This document shows positions 10,647-17,978 of a DNA stretch of 18,697 bases, piece by piece. The notes beneath the pieces were generated by a model. The model did not search any database, was not told the DNA's origin, and saw only the letters and a list, made by a program, of their open reading frames with translations. Location: contig JAHFIF010000008.1 in assembly GCA_023246535.1 (NCBI GenBank), positions 1 to 18,697 of the forward strand, given 5' to 3'. Both the position numbers and the translations under genes were made by a program. Within the stretch, counting starts at the first letter, position 1; each line of letters begins with the position of its first letter. The stretch comes from a bacterium (GTDB taxonomy: Bacteria; Patescibacteriota; Patescibacteriia; CAIQCM01).

Positions 10647-12605
10647 ATGAAGAAATTGAAGTTCGACAAAAAACCGATCCTCATTTCGCTTTTGTGCGGT
10701 TTGGTCATCGGCGTCTTTTTATTGGCCGGGCTGTTCGCTCCCACCGACCGGATGATCCACGATCATTTGTATTTCGGCCGCCGGCCGCAGGCGGACATTG
10801 TCATTGTCGCCATCGACGATTCGTCGCTGCAGAACGTCGGGCGCTGGCCGTGGGATCGGCCGACGATGGCCAAGCTGGTGACGTCGCTGGCGGCCGCCAA
10901 GATCGTCGGACTTGATGTTAATTTTCCTTCGGCGTCCGAAACGGGCGCCGATCAGGCGCTCGCCGCTGCGGTCAGCGCCGCGCGCAACGTCGTGCTGCCG
11001 GTCGATGTCACTTATCTTTCCGACGGACGAACTGTGGCCACCACCACCGCACCCGTTCCCGTCATTGCCGATGCGGCCTCGGCACTCGGGCACTCCAGCA
11101 TCACCCCGGACGCCGACGGCGTCGTGCGCCGCCTGCCGCTCACGATCAAGCCGGCGAGCGGAAATTATTATAACGCTTTCGGCGAGCAGGTGGCGCTTTC
11201 GGCCGGCGCGCGCCAGGCGGACCGCCCGCTTGATGCCGAAGGAAAAATGCTTTTGCCCTACGTCGGCGGTCCGGGAAAGTTTCGCGTTGTTTCGGCCGCC
11301 GATGTTCTTTCCGGCGCCGCGCCGTCCGAGTCGTTCCGCAACGATGTTGTCCTGGTCGGCGGAACAGCCGCGTCGTTCCACGACGCGTATCGCGTGCCCG
11401 GCTCGTCGGCGCTCATGAGCGGGATCGAGATCCAGGCGAATTTGGCCGACACCTTCTTGTCCAACGCGGCGGCGAACGACTTGCCGGCCGGCTACGGCGC
11501 GCTCGTCTGCATCTTGCTGGCGCTGGCCGTCGGCATCGTCATTCCGCTCGTGCGCGTGCGCACCGGGCTCATCGTCGCCGGCGGCGCGGCCGTTGCCTAC
11601 GGCTTGGCGCTCGTGATTGGCGCCGGTTTGGGGGTCTTCTTGCCGGTGGCCGATCCGCTCCTCGCCGTTGTTGCCGCCTATGTCGTGGTCACGGTCTACC
11701 GTTACGTATCAGCCAACCGCGAACGCCAGGAATTGCGCTCGGCTTTTGAAAAGTATGTTTCACCGTCGGTCATCAATTCGGTCATGGCCGATCCCGAAAA
11801 GCTGGCGCTGGGCGGGGAGCGCCGCCGCATGACCGTGCTGTTCTCCGACCTGCGCGGCTTTACTTCGTTCTCCGAGCACCGCGACGCCGTCGAATTGATC
11901 GGCATTTTGAACGGCTACTTGAACGCGATGACGGACATTGTTTTCGAGGAACAAGGCGTGCTCGACAAATACATGGGCGACGCGGTGATGGCCTTTTGGG
12001 GCGCGCCGATCGAGGACAAAAAGCACGCCGAACGCGCGATCAGGACGGCTATTCGGATGCGCGACCGGATCGTTGAGCTGAACCGCGCGAGCTACTTTGG
12101 CGCCGGCATCGGGCTGCGCGCGGGGATCGGCATTTCGACCGGCGAAATGGTCGTGGGGAACATGGGTTCGCATCGGCACTTCGATTACACGGTGATCGGG
12201 GACACCGTCAATTTGGGTTCGCGCATCGAGGGCATGACCAAAGTCTACGGCGTGGAAATTTTGGCGGCCGAAGAATCGGTCAGGGGATTGCCGCAAGAAT
12301 TCGTCGTCCGCCAGCTTGATCGCGTCGCGGTCAAAGGCAAGAAGGATCCGGTCCGTCTTTACGAGATCGTCGGCATGGCGGAGACGCTGGCGCCGGAAAC
12401 GCATGACCGCCTCGATCGTTTCGCGCGCGCCTTGGCTCTTTATGAGGCTGATGATTTTCATGGCGCTTCGTACGCTTTTGCCGACCTGCTCGCGCTTTAT
12501 CCCAACGACGGTCCGTCGAATGTCTTTTGGCAGCGCGCGAATCTGTTTTTGCAAAACCCGCCGGCGCCGGATTGGGGCGGGGTGTGGGTCATGGAGACAA
12601 AGTAA
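10647..12605 (+). CDS. CHASE2-domain class III adenylate cyclase
   Basis: This 652-residue membrane protein makes cyclic nucleotide from NTP. A first TM (11-31) is followed by an extracytoplasmic CHASE2 sensor (about 35-275), three TM helices (about 284-350) and a cytoplasmic cyclase domain (about 385-575). Catalytic residues are visible: metal ligands D401 (Phe-Ser-Asp-Leu-Arg-Gly-Phe) and D445, substrate K441 (Asp-Lys-Tyr-Met-Gly-Asp), N522 and R526. The second purine-specifying residue is T515 rather than Asp, the class IIIb pattern known from bicarbonate-responsive cyclases. The C-terminus is a short helical, TPR-like tail. I chose ATG 10647 (GAGG just upstream) because the longer frame runs through rnpB. 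TAGAAT (10631-10636) may be its -10. No cAMP effector gene is in the window. Confidence 0.88.
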   Translation: MKKLKFDKKPILISLLCGLVIGVFLLAGLFAPTDRMIHDHLYFGRRPQADIVIVAIDDSSLQNVGRWPWDRPTMAKLVTSLAAAKIVGLDVNFPSASETGADQALAAAVSAARNVVLPVDVTYLSDGRTVATTTAPVPVIADAASALGHSSITPDADGVVRRLPLTIKPASGNYYNAFGEQVALSAGARQADRPLDAEGKMLLPYVGGPGKFRVVSAADVLSGAAPSESFRNDVVLVGGTAASFHDAYRVPGSSALMSGIEIQANLADTFLSNAAANDLPAGYGALVCILLALAVGIVIPLVRVRTGLIVAGGAAVAYGLALVIGAGLGVFLPVADPLLAVVAAYVVVTVYRYVSANRERQELRSAFEKYVSPSVINSVMADPEKLALGGERRRMTVLFSDLRGFTSFSEHRDAVELIGILNGYLNAMTDIVFEEQGVLDKYMGDAVMAFWGAPIEDKKHAERAIRTAIRMRDRIVELNRASYFGAGIGLRAGIGISTGEMVVGNMGSHRHFDYTVIGDTVNLGSRIEGMTKVYGVEILAAEESVRGLPQEFVVRQLDRVAVKGKKDPVRLYEIVGMAETLAPETHDRLDRFARALALYEADDFHGASYAFADLLALYPNDGPSNVFWQRANLFLQNPPAPDWGGVWVMETK

Positions 12606-12726
12606 CGCGTGTCGCGAATGATTTTTCTGAACGCGCGTCGTTTCGCTGCTCGGGCGAAACGCGCTACGCTCGCTCGCCAGGAGGCTCGCTGCGCGATGTT
12701 CATAAAAATCATTCGCGACACGCGTT
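12604..12726. repeat. 29-bp near-perfect inverted repeat around a GC-rich core
   Basis: The left arm 12604-12632 and the right arm 12698-12726 are complementary at 28 of 29 positions and flank a 65-bp core. The core has its own 8-bp hairpin CGTTTCGC/GCGAAACG. The left arm begins within the cyclase stop codon. It may be a MITE/REP-like element or a large processing hairpin. No target-site duplication is obvious. It is followed by runs of eight A and seven G. Confidence 0.8.
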
Positions 12727-12746
12727 ACAAAAAAAAGGGGGGGAAA

Positions 12747-12785
12747 AGAAAAACCGCCCCGATGGCCATCGGGGCGGTTTTTTGA
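12747..12785. terminator. Bidirectional terminator between the cyclase and trpS genes
   Basis: AAAAACCGCCCC (12749-12760), a palindromic GATGGCCATC centre and GGGGCGGTTTTTT (12771-12783) form a perfect stem with A/T runs both ways. Confidence 0.92.
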
Positions 12786-12789
12786 TTGT

Positions 12790-13767
12790 TTAGAAGCCGA
12801 TCTTCTTTCGCACGATCTGCATCGTCTCCTGGGCTTTGGCGCGGGCGCGCTTGGCGCCTTGCTGGAAGACCTTTTCGATCTCGTTCGGATGGCGCAGGAG
12901 TTCTTCGCGGCGGGCGCGGAAGGGAGCGAAGTAGGCGATGAGGTGGTCGGCGACGGCGTCTTTCAATTCGCTGTAGCGGATGGAACGGTCGGCGTATTGC
13001 TTTTGGAATTTTTCAACTTCTTCGGCGGGTCCGAATTCGGCGAAGAGCTCGAAAAGGTTGGCGACGCCGGCGGGCATGCTGTCTTCGGCGCTTGAGGCGG
13101 TCACGGCTTTCCGGACCTTGGCGCGGATCTCATCGGGGGAGTCGGCCAGGAAAACGGCCGAACCGGGAATTGATTTTGACATTTTCCGTTCGGGGAAATT
13201 GAGCGACATGACGCGCGCGGTCTTGGTGAGGAGCGGTTTGGGTTCGGCAAAGGTTTGGCCGAAACGGTTGTTCCAAAAACGGGCGATGTCGCGCGTCAGT
13301 TCGACGTGCTGGATTTGGTCTTCGCCGACCGGCACGCGATCGCCGCCGTAGATAAGGATGTCGGCGGCCTGGAGCACCGGATAGTTCAGCAGCCCGGCGT
13401 TCACCGTTTTGGCGCGCTCCGATTTGTCTTTGAATTGCGTCATGCGCTCCAAAAAGGTTACCGGCACGACCGTGTCGAACATCCAGCAAAGTTCGGTTAC
13501 TTCCGGAACGTCTTTTTGGTGGAAGAGCGTGATTTTTTTCGGATCAAGCCCGGCAGCCAGCAGTTCGGCGCCAAGCTCGGTCCGGTAGGTGGCGCAATTG
13601 GCAAAGGTCTCGGGCTCGTTCATCGCGTGGTAATCGGCGGTGAAAAAATAACAGCGGCCGCGGTATTCGTCCTGCAATTCGACCCAATTTCTGATCGCGC
13701 CCAAGTAGCCGCCGACATGCAGGGCGCCGGTCGGTTGAATTCCTGAAACAATGGTTTCTTTTTCCAT
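12790..13767 (-). CDS. trpS: Tryptophanyl-tRNA synthetase
   Basis: This 325-residue class Ic synthetase charges tRNA-Trp. The HIGH-type motif is Thr-Gly-Ala-Leu-His-Val-Gly (13-19) and Lys-Met-Ser-Lys-Ser is at 195-199. The Trp-pocket segment is Gln-Ala-Ala-Asp-Ile-Leu-Ile-Tyr (133-140, with D136 the likely indole-N ligand), and Val-Gly-Glu-Asp-Gln lies at 147-151. The length is normal for the family. The start at 13767 gives the usual N-terminus but has no Shine-Dalgarno site. No Trp leader precedes it; the only Trp-sensing leader in the window is at 5236-5360. It is transcribed divergently from the beta-propeller gene. Confidence 0.96.
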   Translation of the reverse strand: MEKETIVSGIQPTGALHVGGYLGAIRNWVELQDEYRGRCYFFTADYHAMNEPETFANCATYRTELGAELLAAGLDPKKITLFHQKDVPEVTELCWMFDTVVPVTFLERMTQFKDKSERAKTVNAGLLNYPVLQAADILIYGGDRVPVGEDQIQHVELTRDIARFWNNRFGQTFAEPKPLLTKTARVMSLNFPERKMSKSIPGSAVFLADSPDEIRAKVRKAVTASSAEDSMPAGVANLFELFAEFGPAEEVEKFQKQYADRSIRYSELKDAVADHLIAYFAPFRARREELLRHPNEIEKVFQQGAKRARAKAQETMQIVRKKIGF

Positions 13768-13807
13768 AAATTGAAGATATTATTCGAGCGAAGACGAGAA
13801 TTACCTT

Positions 13808-13836
13808 AGTATAGGAGGTATCTTGACAAAAATCAA
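13808..13836 (-). promoter_or_regulatory. trpS promoter
   Basis: On the - strand, TTGATT (13836-13831) and TATACT (13813-13808) are separated by 17 bp; start near 13801, giving a short leader of about 34 nt. It overlaps the divergent promoter. Confidence 0.7.
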
Positions 13837-13851
13837 AAAATAAGGTATATT
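13823..13851 (+). promoter_or_regulatory. Promoter giving a leaderless or nearly leaderless propeller mRNA
   Basis: TTGACA (13823-13828) and TATATT (13846-13851) are separated by 17 bp. Only eight bases separate the -10 from the ATG at 13860, so the transcript has essentially no 5' UTR. Confidence 0.85.
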
Positions 13852-13859
13852 TTATCGTT

Positions 13860-16316
13860 ATGAAATACACAATTTCTACGCTTATTATTGCCATTTCTTT
13901 GCTCGGCATGACGCCGGCCAAGGCGGCGACCATTCCGGACGGCTCCCTTATTCGGGGCTCGCAGCCGGCGGTTTATTATATTACCAACGACGGCAAGCGT
14001 TTGGCTTTTCCGAACGCGGCCACGTATTTTACGTGGTATAAGGATTTTTCGACGGTCAAATTCGTCTCTGACCGCGAGCTTGCCTCGTTCCCGCTCGGCG
14101 GCAACGTCACTTACCGCCCGGGGACGCGCTTGCTTAAATTGTCCTCGACGACGACCGTTTACGCGGTCGCGCACGGCGGCGTGCTGCGTCCGATCATGAA
14201 CCAGGGCGCGGTGCGTTTTGAATACGGCAACAACTGGACCAGTTTGGTTGACGACTTGCCGGACGCTTTTTATACGAACTACAAACTCGGCGACGCCATT
14301 TACGCCGAACTGGATTATTTGCCTTCGACCGCGCTCGCCAGTTCGGCGACGATCTCGGCCGACCGGACGGCGGCGGTTGCGTCCGCGCCGGCCCCCGACC
14401 TCACGACCGCCAGCGTCGGACTCGCTTCTATTTCCGGTCGCATGATCTCGATCGCCGTCGATCCGACCAACGAGAATGTCGCCTACGCCGGATCGGCTTC
14501 GGGCGGAATTTGGAAAACCTCGAACATGGGCGGCAATTGGTCGTCCTTGACCGAACGCTTGTCCTCGATGCACATTGGCGCGCTCGCGATCGATCCGTCC
14601 AACAGCTCGACGATCTACGCCGGCACCGGTGAAACGTACATGCCGGGCGACGACTGGGCCTATATGGGCGTTTACGTTTCGCACGACGCCGGCGCGACTT
14701 GGAATTTGCTGTCCGGCACCTCCGGCTTGCAGCTTTCGGCCGTGTCCTCGATCGCCATCGACCCGACCAATACTTCGCATTTATATATTTCCGGCAATAC
14801 CGGCGTTTACGCGAGCACTGACGCCGGCGCGACTTGGAACAAGACGGCGCTCAACGGTTTCGTCGAGCAGATCATGATCTCGAGCACCGATCATAACGAG
14901 ATCTTCGCTACCGGCAGCCAGACCAACCTTTGGCGTTCGAAGAACGGCGGCGCTACTTGGACCGCGCTTGCCGGTTGGAACGCCAACCACGGTTTGATCG
15001 ACAATAATCCGTGGTTCAATCGCGTGACCATCACGCAATCGTCGGGCAAGACCGTGGTTAACGGCGTGACCCATGTCCTCTACGCCGCTTTCGCCGACCC
15101 GTTCCGCATTTACCGCTCCGACAACGAGGGCGACAGCTGGCAGGAAGTTTCGCGCCAAAGCTTTGACGCCAAGAACTTTGCCGTGGTCGCCGATCCGACC
15201 GACGCCGATATCGTCTTTACCGCCGGTTCGAATTTGCGCCGCGCCACCCAGGGCGGCTGGACCGTCAAGGTCATGCCGATGCAATACAACGACGTTCGCG
15301 CGCTCGCCTATGCGCCGTCGAACAGCAAGGTCTGGTACGCGGCTACCGACAGCGGCGTTGAAGTTTCGGTCGACAACGGCATGAATTGGAAGGCTAAGTC
15401 GAAAGGGCTCAACACCACCCAATGGTACGCGCTGGCGGTTTCGCCCGACGGCGCCAACGTTTACGGCGCGGTTCAGGATCTTTCGATCCTCCGCCTTAAC
15501 GCGAACGCCACCTGGGACACGCTCTCGTGGGGCACGCCCAAGGAGATCGTTGCCGACCCGTCGCAAACCCATGTTCTCTATGCCATTTCCAGCGATTCCA
15601 AAGGCGTAGGCAAGTCCACCGATAACGGCCAGGCCTTTTCCGCGATCAATGGCAATTTGCCGGTTTCGTCCGGGCTGGCGCATTTGGCGATCGACCCGGC
15701 GGCCACCGGCACGCTTTACGTTGCCAGCGGCGCCAAGGTTTACGGCACGAATGATGCCGGTCTCAATTGGTATCTTTTCGCCAACAACGATTCTTCTGCC
15801 AACGTCGCCTCGATCGCCGTTAACGGCCTGACGCACAAAGTGTACGTCGGCCGCGCCGACGGATCGATCGACGAACTGACGCCGGCCTACGGCTCGAACC
15901 CGACGGCGATCAAGTGGGCGAACGTTTACCGCGAACCCAACCAAAAGCCGGTCGCCGAACTTTCGACCGTCGGCGGTTATTTGACCGTTGCCTTCGATGC
16001 CGATTGGGGCACCCGCGTCGGGCGCCTCGCCAACGGCTCGGGTCATTGGATCTTCCAAGACATCACCACCAATCTGCCCGAGGGCGCGTGGCTGCACGCC
16101 ATGGCGGTTGACCCGGCCAACCGGAACGTGATCTACGTTTCGCACAAGGCCGGCGCTTTCCGCGGCGTCTCGATTGACAGCGGCAAGACCTGGACCTGGA
16201 CGCGCACCGAGGATGGACTCCCGTCGGTCGAGGTCATGGACATCGCCATTTCCCCGATCACCGGCACCGTCTATTACGCCACCTGGGGCCGCGGTCTCTA
16301 TCAAGTCACGCCGTAA
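13860..16316 (+). CDS. Secreted beta-propeller (BNR/sortilin-like) surface protein
   Basis: This 818-residue protein has a signal peptide ending at Ala-Lys-Ala-Ala (about residue 22). Residues ~24-135 form a domain with Gly-Ser-Leu-Ile-Arg-Gly, Val-Tyr-Tyr-Ile, Asp-Gly-Lys-Arg, Phe-Pro-Asn and Thr-Tyr-Arg-Pro-Gly motifs, of a kind I associate with Patescibacterial exported proteins. From ~195 to the end it has repeated Asp-Pro-x-Asn ... Tyr-Ala-Gly/Ser and Ser-x-Asp-x-Gly-x-Thr-Trp (Asp-box, BNR) motifs, as in sortilin/VPS10 and photosystem assembly-type propellers. Roughly 10 or more blades suggest one large or two propellers. No anchor is seen. A role in adhesion or glycan/protein binding is inferred. 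Glycosidase activity is unlikely from the motifs alone. Confidence 0.87.
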   Translation: MKYTISTLIIAISLLGMTPAKAATIPDGSLIRGSQPAVYYITNDGKRLAFPNAATYFTWYKDFSTVKFVSDRELASFPLGGNVTYRPGTRLLKLSSTTTVYAVAHGGVLRPIMNQGAVRFEYGNNWTSLVDDLPDAFYTNYKLGDAIYAELDYLPSTALASSATISADRTAAVASAPAPDLTTASVGLASISGRMISIAVDPTNENVAYAGSASGGIWKTSNMGGNWSSLTERLSSMHIGALAIDPSNSSTIYAGTGETYMPGDDWAYMGVYVSHDAGATWNLLSGTSGLQLSAVSSIAIDPTNTSHLYISGNTGVYASTDAGATWNKTALNGFVEQIMISSTDHNEIFATGSQTNLWRSKNGGATWTALAGWNANHGLIDNNPWFNRVTITQSSGKTVVNGVTHVLYAAFADPFRIYRSDNEGDSWQEVSRQSFDAKNFAVVADPTDADIVFTAGSNLRRATQGGWTVKVMPMQYNDVRALAYAPSNSKVWYAATDSGVEVSVDNGMNWKAKSKGLNTTQWYALAVSPDGANVYGAVQDLSILRLNANATWDTLSWGTPKEIVADPSQTHVLYAISSDSKGVGKSTDNGQAFSAINGNLPVSSGLAHLAIDPAATGTLYVASGAKVYGTNDAGLNWYLFANNDSSANVASIAVNGLTHKVYVGRADGSIDELTPAYGSNPTAIKWANVYREPNQKPVAELSTVGGYLTVAFDADWGTRVGRLANGSGHWIFQDITTNLPEGAWLHAMAVDPANRNVIYVSHKAGAFRGVSIDSGKTWTWTRTEDGLPSVEVMDIAISPITGTVYYATWGRGLYQVTP

Positions 16317-16333
16317 TTGGTCCAAAAAATTTC

Positions 16334-16370
16334 AAAACACCGTCGCGTTAGCGGCGGTGTTTTTCGTTTT
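16334..16370 (+). terminator. Intrinsic terminator after the propeller gene
   Basis: AAAACACCGTCGC (16334-16346) pairs with GCGGCGGTGTTTT (16351-16363), one G-U pair, GTTA loop, then a T-rich tract. Confidence 0.88.
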
Positions 16371-16379
16371 TTGCCTTCA

Positions 16380-16408
16380 TTGACGCAAACGGCGTGGCAT
16401 GGTAAAAG
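16380..16408 (+). promoter_or_regulatory. Candidate promoter of the J-protein transcript
   Basis: TTGACG (16380-16385) and TAAAAG (16403-16408), 17-bp spacing; start near 16415. The -10 is imperfect. Confidence 0.55.
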
Positions 16409-16416
16409 AATATGTT

Positions 16417-16438
16417 CAAACCGGCGTTTGCCGGTTTG
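16417..16438 (+). other. 5'-terminal hairpin of the J-protein mRNA
   Basis: CAAACCGGC (16417-16425) and GCCGGTTTG (16430-16438) form a perfect 9-bp stem with loop GTTT, placed at the predicted 5' end of the message. It could protect the mRNA. It shares AACCGGC with the leader repeats at 1562, 2347 and 3106, but the rest of that element is absent. Confidence 0.7.
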
Positions 16439-16465
16439 TCGGACTTTCACATTGAGGTGCTAAAC

Positions 16466-17041
16466 ATGAAAAATCATTACGAAACGCTCGGCGTTTCGCC
16501 GCGCGCCAGTTCGCAAGAGATCAAAAGCGCCTATCGGCGCATTGCGGCCCGGACGCATCCGGACACGCATCCGAACGACGCGGCGGCGATCGTTGCTTTC
16601 AAAAAAGCGAACGAAGCCTACACCATCCTCGCCAACGCGTCGCGCCGCGAACAGTATGATCGGGCGCGGGCGCCGACCGCTTCGGTGCCCGACCTGTTCT
16701 TGCGCCGGCAAGGCGGCCGCGAGTTTTTGGAAACGGTCTTGCCGTCGGCCCCCGCCGCCTATCAGCGCGGCGCGGACGAATGTCTCGTGCTCGAGGCGCC
16801 GCCGGCAGATGGAAAGATGAAACTTTCCTTCAGCAAACCGGGATCGGAAGCAATCGCTTCCTTCGAGGTTGCGCTTCCCGCCGAGGCGCGATCGTGGTTA
16901 AAACTCGAACGCTGCGGCGCCATCGGGCGCAACGGCGGAAAAAACGGCGATCTGTATGTCTGCTTGCTGCCGAACCGATCGGCGCCAGCCAAGGTTCAGA
17001 AGAAAAACAAAACAACAACACGCTCCGGGAGAAGATCATGA
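16466..17041 (+). CDS. J-domain (Hsp40-like) protein, reduced
   Basis: This 191-residue protein has a J domain at residues 3-66 with the His-Pro-Asp motif at 31-33, needed to stimulate DnaK ATPase. It lacks the Gly/Phe linker and zinc-finger Cys motifs of true DnaJ. The C-terminal part ends in Gly-x-Asn-Gly-Gly-x2-Gly-Asp-Leu-Tyr-Val (about 150-170), as in the substrate-binding CTD of DnaJ, so it is a shortened Hsp40 co-chaperone. The tail is basic. Start at 16466 is set by GAGGTG six bases upstream; an in-frame ATG at 16412 would lie at or before the predicted transcript start. Its stop overlaps the next start (ATGA), so the next gene is translationally coupled and may be a functional partner. 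Confidence 0.85.
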   Translation: MKNHYETLGVSPRASSQEIKSAYRRIAARTHPDTHPNDAAAIVAFKKANEAYTILANASRREQYDRARAPTASVPDLFLRRQGGREFLETVLPSAPAAYQRGADECLVLEAPPADGKMKLSFSKPGSEAIASFEVALPAEARSWLKLERCGAIGRNGGKNGDLYVCLLPNRSAPAKVQKKNKTTTRSGRRS

Positions 17042-17850
17042 ACGAACAAGACACGGCTTTGGTAACAGTGCTCGAAAACAACGCGCTCGGCCTTAAGGTC
17101 GGGCAACTGCTCCGGGGCGTCCTTTCCGACGACCCGGACGCGAAGCGGGCGGCGCTCGCCATCCTGACGCAAAACCCGGGCAACGCGCTCGCGCTCCTCG
17201 GGTTCGGCAACGACCAACTCGGCCTCACGGTCCGCGGCGCCTCCGACGTCTTTGACGAGGTGCTAGGCGCGATCGAGAACGCCGATCAGGCCCGCGACCT
17301 GATGCAAATGCATCTCACGGGCGATCGGCTCGCCGAATTGGTCGTCGGTCGCGGCGACTTGCCGTCGGTCGCCGCCCAAGTCGCCGGGATCGATACCTTG
17401 ATCGAGGCCATCACCGCCGACATGACCGCCGCGAAGGACGAAGCGGAAGCGGTCTTCTGCGCCATGTGCTGGGCGGCCAAGCTTGTCGAGCGCGATGATT
17501 ATCAGGACATCATCGATCGGGAAATTCAAACCCATACGCTCCGCTGGTATCTGATCATGTCCGTTTGGAACGAGGCCTGCTGTCCCGAAGACGAGGACGA
17601 GATTGAGGAGATCACCGAAGACTGCTTCGCCGATCTGGGTCTCGATCCCGAGGATGCGCGTCGCGACCTTTACCGGTTCCTGGTCGAGCGCGAAACGACG
17701 CGGATCGAACAAAAGGAATGGAAGGAAGTGGGGTTGCGCGTCAGCCAGGTGCGAACCATGCTCGCCGAAGAGCCGCTCTTCAAGGTTGGCGCCGCCGCCA
17801 AGCCCAAGGAAACGGCGGCCGCCAAGGACGCCGACGAATTGGGGGTTTAG
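17038..17850 (+). CDS. Hypothetical acidic helical protein coupled to the J-protein
   Basis: This 270-residue soluble protein is rich in Ala, Glu, Asp and Leu and almost entirely helical by appearance. Residues ~6-90 read like stacked helices (Ala-Leu-Ala-Ile-Leu ... Ala-Leu-Ala-Leu-Leu), possibly HEAT/TPR-like. A Cys-Pro-Glu-Asp-Glu-Asp-Glu acidic patch lies near 181-187, and Ala/Lys-rich residues form the C-tail. The family is not recognised. The start codon overlaps the J-protein stop (ATGA) and has GGGAGAAG upstream. Coupling to a co-chaperone suggests it could be a client or adaptor, but that is inference only. Confidence 0.78.
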   Translation: MNEQDTALVTVLENNALGLKVGQLLRGVLSDDPDAKRAALAILTQNPGNALALLGFGNDQLGLTVRGASDVFDEVLGAIENADQARDLMQMHLTGDRLAELVVGRGDLPSVAAQVAGIDTLIEAITADMTAAKDEAEAVFCAMCWAAKLVERDDYQDIIDREIQTHTLRWYLIMSVWNEACCPEDEDEIEEITEDCFADLGLDPEDARRDLYRFLVERETTRIEQKEWKEVGLRVSQVRTMLAEEPLFKVGAAAKPKETAAAKDADELGV

Positions 17851-17863
17851 CGCCTCACGCCGC

Positions 17864-17908
17864 ATGCAGACCCGGACGAACGCCGGTTCCGGGTCTGCAT
17901 CTTTCTTT
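17864..17908 (+). terminator. Intrinsic terminator after the J-protein operon
   Basis: ATGCAGACCCGGA (17864-17876) and its perfect reverse complement (17888-17900) form a 13-bp stem, followed by CTTTCTTT. Confidence 0.9.
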
Positions 17909-17978
17909 AGTGGGTTCAAAAGAGAAAGAATTTCTTTTGAGTTCATTATCAATCACAACATCAATTAGGAGGTGCCTC

